39,874 nucleotides of DNA from Bacillota bacterium (lineage in GTDB: Bacteria; Bacillota; Clostridia; Peptostreptococcales; Anaerovoracaceae): NCBI GenBank assembly GCA_017443515.1, contig JAFRXM010000047.1, forward strand, positions 1-39,874, written 5' to 3'. The notes below the pieces were generated by a model. The model saw only the letters and a program-made list of their open reading frames with translations, had not been told where the DNA came from and did no database searches. Positions within the stretch are counted from its first letter, which is position 1, and every line of letters starts with the position of its first letter. Both the position numbers and the translations under genes were made by a program. This document shows, piece after piece, positions 1 to 7,487 of this stretch.

Positions 1-357
1 CTTCCGGCGCATGAACTGGCCATGATGATGACGATAGCTCTGCGCTTCATCCCCACGCTTTTGGACGAGACCGACAAGATCATGAAGGCACAGACCGCCC
101 GCGGCGCGGACTTCGAGAACGGATCCCTTAAGGAAAAGGCAAGGGCCCTGGTGCCTCTGCTTGTTCCTCTGTTCGTATCCGCCTTCAGGATAGCCGGAGA
201 CCTTGCGATGGCCATGGAGGCGCGCTGCTACCACGGAGGCTCCGGGCGCACAAGGATGCACCAGATGAAGTTCGGTAAGGGCGATGCGCTCGCGTTTGCC
301 GTGATGGCTGTATACCTTGCGCTTGTAATAGTTTCAAGGCAGTTTGATTTGTTCTGA
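1..357 (+). CDS. ecfT: Energy-coupling factor transporter transmembrane subunit EcfT, 5' truncated by window edge
   Basis: The frame is open from base 1 (reading [10 protein letters not shown]...) to the TGA at 355-357, so the gene starts outside the window and only the last 118 residues are seen. EcfT is the membrane scaffold of ECF vitamin and metal importers; it couples two EcfA ATPases to exchangeable S subunits. Seen here are the family's conserved Ala/Arg-rich coupling segment ([13 protein letters not shown], then [10 protein letters not shown]), typical of the C-terminal cytoplasmic helices that contact EcfA, and a final hydrophobic helix. The ecfA genes would be expected just upstream. 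The gene converges with the next one, with only two bases between the stops and no terminator. Confidence 0.9.
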   Translation, partial: LPAHELAMMMTIALRFIPTLLDETDKIMKAQTARGADFENGSLKEKARALVPLLVPLFVSAFRIAGDLAMAMEARCYHGGSGRTRMHQMKFGKGDALAFAVMAVYLALVIVSRQFDLF

Positions 358-359
358 GT

Positions 360-794
360 TCAGAGCGCTACGCCGGGCAGAACAGCCAGCGCGTATCCTG
401 CGGCTATGAAAGGCACGAAGGGTATCTGGCTTTTGGGTCCGGCTTTTTTAAAGGCTAAGAGGAAAGCGGCGTAGATGCCGGCAAGCACCCCCGCTGCGGC
501 TATCAGCTGCATCAGTTCGGTGGCGCAAAGCCCCAGGGAAAGTGCGCTAAGAAGCTTCGCGTCCCCCATGCCAAACGGGGCGGGGCGCTTCAAAGCCCTG
601 CACAAAAGAGCGGTAAGAAAGCATACCCCCAGTACAGCTGCGGCCGCCGGGACAGCGTTTATAAGGCTGTCCGCCGGCACCCATATCAGTGCCGCGCAGA
701 CGAGCATCACCACAGCCGCATCCGGTACCGTAAGACTTACGATATCTATCACCGAAAGAAGAACGAGTACAGCAATACAAAAAAGACGGAACAT
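360..794 (-). CDS. Minimal prepilin peptidase (A24 family), peptidase domain only
   Basis: A 144-residue polytopic membrane protein with the two-aspartate signature of type IV prepilin leader peptidases: Asp17 in the VID...VPD segment and Asp78 in GMGDAKL (75-81), the GxGD motif of membrane aspartic proteases. The C-terminal IPFVPFIAAGYAL segment is also typical. Full-length PilD/ComC enzymes are about 230-290 residues and carry an N-terminal cytoplasmic N-methyltransferase region; that is absent, so this form should cleave but not methylate (inference). The ATG at 794 has a good AAGGAGG site seven bases upstream. No pilin, secretion ATPase or competence gene is visible nearby, so the substrate is unknown. 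Confidence 0.82.
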   Translation of the reverse strand: MFRLFCIAVLVLLSVIDIVSLTVPDAAVVMLVCAALIWVPADSLINAVPAAAAVLGVCFLTALLCRALKRPAPFGMGDAKLLSALSLGLCATELMQLIAAAGVLAGIYAAFLLAFKKAGPKSQIPFVPFIAAGYALAVLPGVAL

Positions 795-830
795 GACGCC
801 TCCTTTTGGAGCATCTTCCCGCCGGAAAGA

Positions 831-860
831 ATTGTATCAGAAAAACCGAGTACCTGTCAA
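831..860 (-). promoter_or_regulatory. Sigma-70-type promoter for the prepilin peptidase gene
   Basis: Read on the minus strand there is TTGACA at 860-855, an 18-base spacer and TACAAT at 836-831. Transcription would start near 825 and give a leader of about 30 bases ending in the ribosome site. The -35 hexamer overlaps the first base of the divergent MATE start codon at 860. Confidence 0.6.
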
Positions 861-2260
861 TGGAAAACGAAGAAAAAAATGTAAATACCCGTCCTTCGCG
901 CAGATCAAAAAGCGACGTAGACATGACCCAGGGGAGCATATTCAGGCTCCTTCTGGCTTTTGCGCTGCCGCTTCTTATAGGCAACCTGTTCCAGCAGCTC
1001 TACAACACCGTGGACACCTGGGTCCTGGGCAACTACGCAACCAAGGAAGCCTTCGCGGCTATAGGCTGCATAACACCAATATTCAACCTCGTGGTCAACA
1101 CCTTCGTGGGCCTTTCCAACGGGGCGGGCGTCGTCATCTCCAACTACTACGGGGCGGGCAAGATGGATCAGGTAAAGCGCACGGTGCACACGTCCATGGT
1201 CATGGCTGTTATGTGCTCTGCGTTCTTCACCGCGTTCGGCCTGATCTTTAAAAACGTGCTGATAGGCTGGCTGCACCCGTCTGCCGAGATGCTGCCGCAC
1301 GCGCAGGTGTACCTGGGCATAATCTTCCAGTTCCTTACCTTCCAGGTGTTCTACAACATGGCATCGTCCATATTAAGGGCGGTGGGTGATTCCAGACGCC
1401 CGTTCTATTTTCTGGTCATTGCCTGCGTAATCAACATCATTCTGGACCTGGTATTTGTCATCAGGTTCGACATGGGAGCTGCGGGCGTTGCCTACGCCAC
1501 GGTCATCGCGCAGTGCGTTTCTGCGGTGCTTTCCATGATAACGCTGTTTAAGACCGATTCGTGCGTAAAGGTATCGCTTAAGGATCTGTGCTTCGACCTT
1601 GGCATATTCAAGCACATACTGCAGATAGGCATTCCCGGAGCCATACAGATGGCTCTGATAAGCTTTTCGAACATCTTCGTGGTGTCCTACATCAACTACT
1701 TCGGGACGGATTTTTCAAGCGGCTACACCGCGTACTTCAAGTCCGAGCTGATACTGTTCCTGCCGCTGTCGTCCATGGGCCTTGCTGTTACCACCTTCGT
1801 GGGGCAGAACTTCGGGGCCGGCAAGCTCGAGCGCGCAAAGCAGGGCGTAAGAACAGCCGTCAGGATGTGCCTGGTGCCTGTCATCGTTCTTGGCGGGCTG
1901 ATGATGATCTTCGCCCCGCAGATAATAGCGTTCTTCAATAACGATCCCGCGGTCATGGCTTACGGGGCGCTGTTCATAAGGGTCGTGACGCCGTTCTACT
2001 TGTTCCAGTGCTTCAACCAGACCTATACGGCGGCGCTGCGCGGGGTGAGGGACACCTTCGTGCCCATGCTGATAATGATAGGCTGCTACGTAGGTATACG
2101 CCAGCTGTACCTGTTCATAATGACGCGCTATGTGGCAAACGTGCCTGTAGTCGTCATGGCTTGCTTCCCGGTGGGCTGGACTCTTGCCACCATCCTGGGG
2201 GTCATAAGATATCACAGCACAGATTTTGAAGCAAGATTTGCCAATCTGCAGGGAAAGTAG
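860..2260 (+). CDS. MATE family multidrug/metabolite efflux transporter
   Basis: A 466-residue, twelve-helix exporter of the MATE/NorM (DinF-like) family, which uses a Na+ or H+ gradient to expel cationic drugs or metabolites. Seen are MTQGSIFRLLLAFALPLLIGNLFQQLYNTVDTWVLG near the start, a hallmark of this clade, and the internally repeated GQNFGAGK (second half) and SNYYGAGK (first half) motifs. ATG 860 was chosen; a TTG at 806 in frame would add 18 residues of non-conserved sequence and runs through the divergent gene's promoter. Neither start has a convincing ribosome site; ATG 923 at MTQG is a further possibility. The substrate cannot be told from sequence. Confidence 0.9.
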   Translation: MENEEKNVNTRPSRRSKSDVDMTQGSIFRLLLAFALPLLIGNLFQQLYNTVDTWVLGNYATKEAFAAIGCITPIFNLVVNTFVGLSNGAGVVISNYYGAGKMDQVKRTVHTSMVMAVMCSAFFTAFGLIFKNVLIGWLHPSAEMLPHAQVYLGIIFQFLTFQVFYNMASSILRAVGDSRRPFYFLVIACVINIILDLVFVIRFDMGAAGVAYATVIAQCVSAVLSMITLFKTDSCVKVSLKDLCFDLGIFKHILQIGIPGAIQMALISFSNIFVVSYINYFGTDFSSGYTAYFKSELILFLPLSSMGLAVTTFVGQNFGAGKLERAKQGVRTAVRMCLVPVIVLGGLMMIFAPQIIAFFNNDPAVMAYGALFIRVVTPFYLFQCFNQTYTAALRGVRDTFVPMLIMIGCYVGIRQLYLFIMTRYVANVPVVVMACFPVGWTLATILGVIRYHSTDFEARFANLQGK

Positions 2261-2266
2261 TATAAT
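2238..2266 (+). promoter_or_regulatory. Promoter for the MltG-like protein gene
   Basis: TTGCCA (2238-2243), a 17-base spacer and TATAAT (2261-2266). The -35 lies inside the end of the MATE gene and the -10 starts immediately after its TAG, so the downstream pair of genes has its own promoter, with a start expected near 2273. Confidence 0.6.
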
Positions 2267-2316
2267 AATTTAAATAAGTATTATTTCCAGGGGAAAAGGG
2301 GAATAAGGGGGAAACA

Positions 2317-2940
2317 ATGATCAAGAGAATAAGGGATTTTATCTACGACATCAACGATATTTTCATAGCCCTGCTGATAGTTCTTGTTGCAGCAGGTATT
2401 ATCGTCTGGCGTTCTTCCAGCATCATGAAGTATCCGGAGTATCTTGCGGCAAGGCAGGCTTCGTCCAACACGGCTAATGAGATAATAATACCGAACGACG
2501 TGCGGCCGGCCAACAATACCGTGCCTGCCAACAGCGCGGAAACGAACACCGTAACGCCGCCGGACAACACTGTGGATCCGAACCAGAACGCGGTAGTGCC
2601 TCCGGCCAACACCGTGGATCCGAACACCAACACCGTTGATCCCAATACCAACAACGTGGATCCCAATACCAACACGGTGCCTGGCGGGAATACGGTAACG
2701 CCTCCGGCTGATGTCGTAAAGGCGTCTATCACTATAGAGAAGGGATTTAAGGGGGGCTGGAACACAGTCGCAGAGAGGCTGATAGCGGCAAAACTCATAA
2801 AGGCCGGTGATAAGGTAGCCTTCGTTGACAAGGTCAACAAGCTGAACCTCAGCACCAGGCTGCAGGTGGGCACCTTCGAACTGTCCAGCGACATGACTTT
2901 TGAGCAGATGATAAAGAAGCTTTGCAGAGTAAAGGATTAA
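2317..2940 (+). CDS. Membrane-anchored protein with lone MltG/YceG-like LysM-type domain
   Basis: 207 residues in three parts: a cytoplasmic/TM N-terminus (membrane helix about 16-31), an extracellular Asn/Thr/Pro/Asp-rich linker (about 50-133) with a seven-residue tandem repeat, and a folded C-terminus (137-207). The C-terminus resembles the small LysM-like subdomain that precedes the catalytic domain in MltG endolytic transglycosylases: an I.KG....VAERL....LI segment, then LQVGTFELSSDMTFEQMIKKL. The transglycosylase domain itself is absent, so enzymatic activity is unlikely; peptidoglycan binding or a structural wall role is inference. AAGGGGG lies six bases before the ATG. It is followed closely by another membrane protein, probably in one transcript. 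Confidence 0.72.
   Translation: MIKRIRDFIYDINDIFIALLIVLVAAGIIVWRSSSIMKYPEYLAARQASSNTANEIIIPNDVRPANNTVPANSAETNTVTPPDNTVDPNQNAVVPPANTVDPNTNTVDPNTNNVDPNTNTVPGGNTVTPPADVVKASITIEKGFKGGWNTVAERLIAAKLIKAGDKVAFVDKVNKLNLSTRLQVGTFELSSDMTFEQMIKKLCRVKD
2611..2676 (+). repeat. Coding tandem repeat, 21-base unit (N-T-V-D-P-N-T)
   Basis: Three consecutive copies of a seven-residue unit NTVDPNT / NTVDPNT / NNVDPNT, followed by NTV, with looser copies before (NTVDPNQ). The DNA copies differ at third positions, so the array is old or under protein-level selection rather than a fresh expansion. It forms the flexible wall-spanning linker of the MltG-like protein. Confidence 0.75.
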
Positions 2941-2951
2941 GGGGATAAGGG

Positions 2952-3725
2952 ATGAGAAGCGATTCAAAAGATACAAGGGCTAAGGAAAAGAAGCCCAAAG
3001 AACCTAAAGAAAAGAAGACCAAAGAAAAGAACAGCAATGAGGACGGCAAAAAGCGCAGGCGCTTTCCGGTCGGCCTGATAATCCTGCTGGTAATAATTCT
3101 GGCGATAGTCGGGGTGATCATTTACGTAAACAGGGATTCTCACAGCCAGACGACCATGTACCGCGGCACCATCATAGGCAACGCGTACTGCTTCTACGAC
3201 GCTGACAAGGACGAGATCACGGCTTACAGTATAAGCCGCGGCCCGCGCATCATAAAGAACACGGACGAGAAGTTCGCGGAGTACAAGGCGCAGCTCAAAC
3301 CTGCAGATACGTCCAAGGACCGCGGGAAATACGCCGATGAGGTGGGCGCCGCCATGGGCAGCTCGTTCAACCTCGGAGCATATTCGTACATCGATGAAAA
3401 CGACAACAAGGTGCTGTTCTCCTATCCGTCCAAGGGCACGCCGGCGCTGTGGCTGTATAATATAAACCGCAAGACGGTCGAAAAGATGCTGGAAGGCTCG
3501 GATATAAAGGGCCTGGCGTACGGCAACGGCATCATCTACGCGCGCAACGAAACTCTGGACCAGACGCTGTGCTACAGAGTGGCTACAAGCTACTCAGGCG
3601 ATCTGATCTCAGTAATGCCGGTCAAGGTCGTAACTACCAAGCCGCTGAGTTTCTGGTACTTCACCATGGTGGACCTGGCAAAAGGCGTGATCAAAGGCTT
3701 CAAAGCCTCGCAGCAGATGAAGTAG
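2952..3725 (+). CDS. Single-pass membrane protein with Lys-rich cytoplasmic tail, function unknown
   Basis: 257 residues. Residues 1-37 are very rich in Lys and Glu (K-E-K-K-P-K-E-P-K-E-K-K...), 39-59 form one membrane helix, and 60-257 would be outside the cell. The outer part has strands of the kind ...VLFSYPSKGTPALWLYNINRKTVEKML...GLAYGNGIIYARN, which recall one or two blades of DUF5050-type beta-propeller repeats; this is only a resemblance. AAGGGATAAGGG precedes the ATG by a few bases and the gap to the preceding MltG-like gene is 11 bases, so the two are probably translated from one mRNA. I do not recognise a family or function. Confidence 0.75.
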   Translation: MRSDSKDTRAKEKKPKEPKEKKTKEKNSNEDGKKRRRFPVGLIILLVIILAIVGVIIYVNRDSHSQTTMYRGTIIGNAYCFYDADKDEITAYSISRGPRIIKNTDEKFAEYKAQLKPADTSKDRGKYADEVGAAMGSSFNLGAYSYIDENDNKVLFSYPSKGTPALWLYNINRKTVEKMLEGSDIKGLAYGNGIIYARNETLDQTLCYRVATSYSGDLISVMPVKVVTTKPLSFWYFTMVDLAKGVIKGFKASQQMK

Positions 3726-3736
3726 AAATAAAACAA

Positions 3737-3764
3737 GACGGTCCTCAAAAAAGACCGTCTTTTT
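3737..3764. terminator. Intrinsic terminator, probably bidirectional
   Basis: A seven-base-pair stem GACGGTC (3737-3743) / GACCGTC (3753-3759) followed by TTTTTG. It lies between two convergent genes; on the minus strand the hairpin is followed by TTGTTTTATTTC, so it can serve fba as well. Confidence 0.8.
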
Positions 3765-3779
3765 GTGTGCAGCATTATC

Positions 3780-4715
3780 TTACGCTTTTCCGTTGCAGCC
3801 CAGCACGTTGGTGATGCGGGCCGCTACCATTTCGGCTACGGCTTTTCTTGCCGCGTCGGTAACTTTGACCACTTCGTACTTGGAAGGCTGCTCAGCTAGC
3901 TGCCTTCTGAACTCTCCGAGCCAGCAGACACGGATGTCGGTGCCGACGTTGACCTTGCAGACTGCCATTGATGCAGCTTTTCTTAGCATCTCGCCCGGGA
4001 TGCCTATAGCCTCAGGAAGCTGTCCGCCGTACTTGTTGAAGATGTCCAGCCTGTCCTTGGGGACGGAAGACGCTCCGTGCAGGACGAGGGGGAAACCGGG
4101 GAGTTTTTCCTGTATCTCTTCGAGTATATCGAAGCGAAGCTGCGGGTTCTCGCCGGGCTTGAACTTGTACGCGCCGTGGGCCGTGCCTATGGCTATGGCG
4201 AGGCTGTCTATACCTGTGCGGCTGACGAACTCGACCACGTCCTGCGGGCGGGTGAACGCGCCGTACTTTTCATCCACAACGATATCGTCCTCAACGCCTG
4301 TGATGGCGCCAAGCTCGCTTTCCACCACCACTCCGCGTGTGTGGACGTAGTCCGCTACGTCTTTGCTGATCTCGATGTTCTTTTCGAAATCGAGGAACGA
4401 GCCGTCTATCATCACAGAGGTGAAGCCGAGGTCCGCGCATTCTTTACAGAACTCCGGGGACCTTGCGTGGTCCAGGTGAAGAGCTATGGGTATGTCCGTG
4501 GTTTTAGCGGCTGCCTGAAGCGTGCTGACCACGTATCCCGGGCCGACGGCTCTTGCCGCGGATTCGGAAACAGCAATGATGACAGGCGCGTTGACGCTTG
4601 CGGCGCCGGCCACGACTGCCGGTATTATGTCCAGGCTGTCGGTGTTGAAAGCACCTATCGCGTAGCCGCCTTCGTAAGCCTTCTTAAACATTTCTTTTGT
4701 CGTAACTAAAGCCAT
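3780..4715 (-). CDS. fba: Class II fructose-1,6-bisphosphate aldolase
   Basis: 311 residues. It cleaves fructose-1,6-bisphosphate to dihydroxyacetone phosphate and glyceraldehyde-3-phosphate in glycolysis, using Zn2+. Class II marks are all present: catalytic Asp82 and Zn ligand His83 in ALHLDHAR, Glu134 in VESELGAI, Zn ligands His180 (IGTAHGAYK) and His213 (VLHGASS), and the phosphate-binding KVNVGTDIR. Two positions differ from the commonest form: HLDHA instead of HLDHG, and GTAHG instead of GTSHG. A tagatose- or other ketose-bisphosphate specificity is possible but no sugar genes accompany it. GAGGAG lies upstream of ATG 4715. It is monocistronic, with its own promoter just after the aro operon. 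Confidence 0.93.
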   Translation of the reverse strand: MALVTTKEMFKKAYEGGYAIGAFNTDSLDIIPAVVAGAASVNAPVIIAVSESAARAVGPGYVVSTLQAAAKTTDIPIALHLDHARSPEFCKECADLGFTSVMIDGSFLDFEKNIEISKDVADYVHTRGVVVESELGAITGVEDDIVVDEKYGAFTRPQDVVEFVSRTGIDSLAIAIGTAHGAYKFKPGENPQLRFDILEEIQEKLPGFPLVLHGASSVPKDRLDIFNKYGGQLPEAIGIPGEMLRKAASMAVCKVNVGTDIRVCWLGEFRRQLAEQPSKYEVVKVTDAARKAVAEMVAARITNVLGCNGKA

Positions 4716-4762
4716 TTGGTACTCCTCTTCAGTGTCACAGCATTGGTGGTTTTATGGTTTTT

Positions 4763-4791
4763 AGTTTAAATAAGCGGCACTTCGATGTCAA
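4763..4791 (-). promoter_or_regulatory. Promoter for fba
   Basis: On the minus strand TTGACA (4791-4786), a 17-base spacer and TAAACT (4768-4763, four of six matches). The predicted start near 4756 leaves a leader of about 40 bases. The -35 lies in the loop of the aro-operon end hairpin (4776-4804). Confidence 0.6.
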
Positions 4792-4804
4792 GTTTGAAAG
4801 TGCC
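4776..4804 (-). terminator. Hairpin just after aroQ stop, weak terminator candidate
   Basis: A seven-base-pair stem GGCACTT (4776-4782) / AAGTGCC (4798-4804) begins one base after the aroQ stop codon on the minus strand. It has a long loop of 15 bases and is followed by GCTTATTTAAAC rather than a clean U-run, so termination may be incomplete and some aro transcripts may run into fba. Confidence 0.4.
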
Positions 4805-4805
4805 A

Positions 4806-5246
4806 TTAAAGGACCGCCATTTTTTGCAGTTTTTCGATCGCCTGCAGGTAGCCGGCGAAGCCCTGTCCTTTGATCTGCGCGACGCAGAAGGGGGCGCAGT
4901 AGGAGACTTTGCGGTAGTCTTCGCGCGCATCGATGTCGGAAAGGTGTACCTCCACGACGGGGAGAGGCGCTATGGACCTTATGGCGTCGGCTATCGCGAT
5001 GCTGGTGTGGGTGTAGGCCCCGGGGTTTATCACTACGCCGCCGAAGCCATCGAACCAGGCCTGCTGGAGCCAGTCTATGATCTGGCCTTCGTGGTTGGAC
5101 TGCAGCACCTGAACCTGCACGCCAAGGCGCGCGGCGCTCTCCTCTATGAAGCGGACCAGATCGCCGTAGCTTGCGCTGCCGTAAACTTCTTTTTCCCTTA
5201 TGCCCAGCATGTTGAGGCTGGGGCCGTTGATCACCATGATCTTCAT
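4806..5246 (-). CDS. aroQ: Type II 3-dehydroquinate dehydratase
   Basis: 146 residues. It dehydrates 3-dehydroquinate to 3-dehydroshikimate, step three of the shikimate pathway. Type II marks are clear: NGPSLNMLGIREKEVYG at the N-terminus with the catalytic Tyr at its end, QSNHEGQIIDWL, NPGAYTHTSIAI and the His-containing VEVHLSDIDAREDYRKVSY. ATG 5246 was chosen because it starts the conserved MKIMVINGPSLN core, has GGGAG upstream and overlaps the aroA stop as ATGA; an upstream start would add a 14-residue non-conserved extension. It is the last gene of the aro operon. Confidence 0.93.
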   Translation of the reverse strand: MKIMVINGPSLNMLGIREKEVYGSASYGDLVRFIEESAARLGVQVQVLQSNHEGQIIDWLQQAWFDGFGGVVINPGAYTHTSIAIADAIRSIAPLPVVEVHLSDIDAREDYRKVSYCAPFCVAQIKGQGFAGYLQAIEKLQKMAVL

Positions 5247-6658
5247 TGTTTTTCTCCCGGTTCCTGTATCGTGACGCCCGCGCCGCATGCTGCCAGGGCT
5301 TCGAAAAACCCGGGCCAGCTTTTTGCTACGGCTTCGGCGCCTTCTATTGTAATCGGCTCATCCGCACAGCAGGCAAGGACGGACAGCGCCATGGCTATGC
5401 GGTGGTCGCCGCAGGAGCTGAGCGTGCATCCGCCTCTGATGCGGACCGGCCCGTCTATGTACGCTGTATCTTCGTCTGCGCGCATGCTGCAGCCGAGTTT
5501 TCTTAGCTCTTCCTGCATGCAAAAGACACGGTTGGATTCCTTAAGGCGCAGGCGCTTTATGCTGCGGAACACCGATGTGCCTTCGGCCTGAGTTGCCGCT
5601 GCGAAAAGCACCGGGCCCAGGTCCGGGCAGTCCCAAAGGTCTGCGTTTACCGGACGCAGGGGAGCGCCTTCTGCGGGTGGTTCTATCAGCACGCCTGAAG
5701 CAGCAGGCTCGGCCGAAGCGCCGGGCTCCTGTGCGGAGCATTTTGCACCGAACTTTTCCATAAAGTCCAGTACGGCTCTGTCCGCGTGAAGGGACGCGGG
5801 ATCCGCACCCTCAAGGAGCACAGGCCTTCTTAGGAGCAGCGACAGCACAGCAAACACCGCCGCGGACGACCAGTCGGCCTCCGCATTGGCTTCAAACGCC
5901 TTGTATTTCTGGCCGCCCGGCACATAAATGCTTGCCGCCGGGGGACATATATCTGTTCTTTCGGAATGTGCAGGGCGCCTTAGCTCTGTCTTTATTCCTG
6001 CGGTCTTTAGCACTTTTATCGTAAGATCCACGTACGGCGCCGAGCCGAAAGGCGGCAGCACGTCTATGCGCGAGTCTGCCTCAAGCAGCGGCAGCAGGAA
6101 CAGCAGCCCGCTTATGAACTGCGAGGAAATGTCGCCGCGAACGGTAAAGACCCCGGGCTCAAGCGGCCCCTTGGCGCTGATCAGCCCCGGGAAGGAATCT
6201 CGGATCTGCTGTGAAAAACACTCCGTAAGCTCCGAACCGCATATCCTGACGAACTCTCCGGTCTTGCCGTAGATCTCCTCGTAGACATCCTCGGGGCGCT
6301 CCATGAGCCTTCCCCGGCCGGTAAAGATGCAGCGCCTTCCGCTCTGCGCGAACAGCGGCAGCAGGAAGCGCAGGGTGCTGGCGGATTCACCGCAGTCGAG
6401 CTCCTTTCCGTCGTAGGCGGAAAGATCCGCCGGGCCGGTTACCAGTACAGGATCGCCGCTGTCGTCTATGGCAACGCCAAGACGCCTTAAGCAGCGCACT
6501 GTGGCCTCTATGTCCTTGTTGCGGGCCATGTTGTATATGCGCGAGGTGCCTTCGGCAAGCGCCGCGGCTATAAGCAGCCTGTGTGAGACGGACTTGCTGG
6601 GCGGAAGCTTTGCGGAGGCGGTGCCGGAATATCCAGTTTTAGAAATGATGACATTCAT
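5243..6658 (-). CDS. aroA: 3-phosphoshikimate 1-carboxyvinyltransferase (EPSP synthase)
   Basis: 471 residues, somewhat longer than the usual 420-430. It joins shikimate-3-phosphate and phosphoenolpyruvate to give EPSP, step six of the shikimate pathway. Seen are PPSKSVSHRLLIAAALAEG, the DCGESASTLRFLLPL loop, FTGRGRLMERPEDVY, SSQFISGLLFLLPLL, DCPDLGPVLFAAA...RLRLKESNR and GDHRIAMALSVLA. The extra length comes from Pro/Ala/Glu-rich insertions in the second half, around the QEPGASAEPAASGVLIEPPAEGA region. The stop overlaps aroQ by four bases (ATGA). A short palindromic repeat separates it from aroF upstream. Confidence 0.95.
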   Translation of the reverse strand: MNVIISKTGYSGTASAKLPPSKSVSHRLLIAAALAEGTSRIYNMARNKDIEATVRCLRRLGVAIDDSGDPVLVTGPADLSAYDGKELDCGESASTLRFLLPLFAQSGRRCIFTGRGRLMERPEDVYEEIYGKTGEFVRICGSELTECFSQQIRDSFPGLISAKGPLEPGVFTVRGDISSQFISGLLFLLPLLEADSRIDVLPPFGSAPYVDLTIKVLKTAGIKTELRRPAHSERTDICPPAASIYVPGGQKYKAFEANAEADWSSAAVFAVLSLLLRRPVLLEGADPASLHADRAVLDFMEKFGAKCSAQEPGASAEPAASGVLIEPPAEGAPLRPVNADLWDCPDLGPVLFAAATQAEGTSVFRSIKRLRLKESNRVFCMQEELRKLGCSMRADEDTAYIDGPVRIRGGCTLSSCGDHRIAMALSVLACCADEPITIEGAEAVAKSWPGFFEALAACGAGVTIQEPGEKQ

Positions 6659-6670
6659 TCTTTGCGTTTG

Positions 6671-6696
6671 GTGACGGAGAACCGTCCCTTTGTCAC
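6671..6696. repeat. REP-like palindromic element between aroF and aroA
   Basis: A 26-base element with GTGAC (6671-6675) and GTCAC (6692-6696) ends, and an alternative inner hairpin GACGG-AGAA-CCGTC (6673-6686). It matches my recollection of the dispersed ...AGAACCGTCCC...TTGTCAC family found in intergenic regions of many Clostridia and some other anaerobes, a REP-like family thought to be moved by RAYT transposases. The aroF stop codon (TGA, 6695-6693) lies within it. No transposase gene is in the window. Confidence 0.6.
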
Positions 6697-7487
6697 ATTT
6701 CGCGGCCCACGGCGCGGGCTACGGGGCGGGCCTTTTCCATCAGAGCGGTAAAGTTGCCGGGCTTTAGGGACTGTGTGCCGTCGCTCATGGCTTCGTCCGG
6801 GTGGTCGTGGACTTCTATCAGAAGGCCGTCAGCTCCTGCGGCTATTGCAGCGAGGCTTATCGCTTCAACAAGCTCCCAGTTTCCGGCGGCGTGCGAAGGG
6901 TCCGCTATTACGGGAAGGCCGGTCTGCATCTTTACGATGGCGATAGCGGCCGGGTCGAAGGTATTCCTGGTGGCGTTCTCAAAGGTGCGTATGCCACGCT
7001 CGCACATGATGACGTCGGGGTTCCCCTCGTTTATTATATATTCCGCGGCCATGATCCATTCTTCTACGGTGGCGCTCATACCGCGCTTTAAAAGCACGGG
7101 CTTTCCGCTGCGTCCTGCGGCCTTAAGAAGAGCCACGTTCTGCATGTTTCTTGCCCCGATCTGGAGCATATCCACGTACTTTGTGTATTTTTCTATGTCG
7201 TTTTCGCTTATGATCTCGGAGACCACGGGCATGTCGTAGCTTTTTCCGGCGGCGCAGAGCATCTTAAGGCCTTCTTCGCCCAGACCCTGGAAAGAATAGG
7301 GCGAGGTGCGGAGCTTGTATGTGCCGCCTCTTAAGATCAGGGCGCCCGCGGCTTTTACCTCCCGGGCTATGCTGTCCAGGCCTTCCTGCGATTCCACGGA
7401 GCATGGCCCTGCTATCACCGCAACGGGCTGGCCTGCGCCTATCTTTACGCTTCCGACCTGTACTGTCCTGTTTTCTGCTGTCAGCAT
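6693..7487 (-). CDS. aroF: 3-deoxy-7-phosphoheptulonate (DAHP) synthase, type I beta, catalytic domain only
   Basis: 264 residues. It condenses phosphoenolpyruvate and erythrose-4-phosphate, the committed step into the shikimate pathway. Seen are AGPCSVES, LRGGTYKLRTSPYSFQGLG, QIGARNMQN, LLKRGMSATVEEW, CERGIRTFE, IADPSHAAG and LIEVHDHPDEAMSDGTQSL. This is the short KDO8P-synthase-like form with neither an N-terminal ferredoxin-like domain nor an ACT or chorismate mutase domain, so no allosteric control by aromatic amino acids is visible. GGAGGA precedes the ATG, which overlaps the stop of the aroE/aroK fusion. The C-terminus ends at Met264 exactly where the REP-like element begins, so the last residues may have been altered by its arrival. 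Confidence 0.94.
   Translation of the reverse strand: MLTAENRTVQVGSVKIGAGQPVAVIAGPCSVESQEGLDSIAREVKAAGALILRGGTYKLRTSPYSFQGLGEEGLKMLCAAGKSYDMPVVSEIISENDIEKYTKYVDMLQIGARNMQNVALLKAAGRSGKPVLLKRGMSATVEEWIMAAEYIINEGNPDVIMCERGIRTFENATRNTFDPAAIAIVKMQTGLPVIADPSHAAGNWELVEAISLAAIAAGADGLLIEVHDHPDEAMSDGTQSLKPGNFTALMEKARPVARAVGREM

Noticed and set aside
806-859. TTG start extending the MATE protein by 18 residues
   Set aside because: The added residues are not typical of the family and overlap the divergent promoter; the ATG at 860 is preferred, though its ribosome site is also weak.
2572-2679. Possible CRISPR-like or minisatellite repeat
   Set aside because: It is in frame, codes for an Asn/Pro/Asp linker in a membrane protein, and has no spacers.
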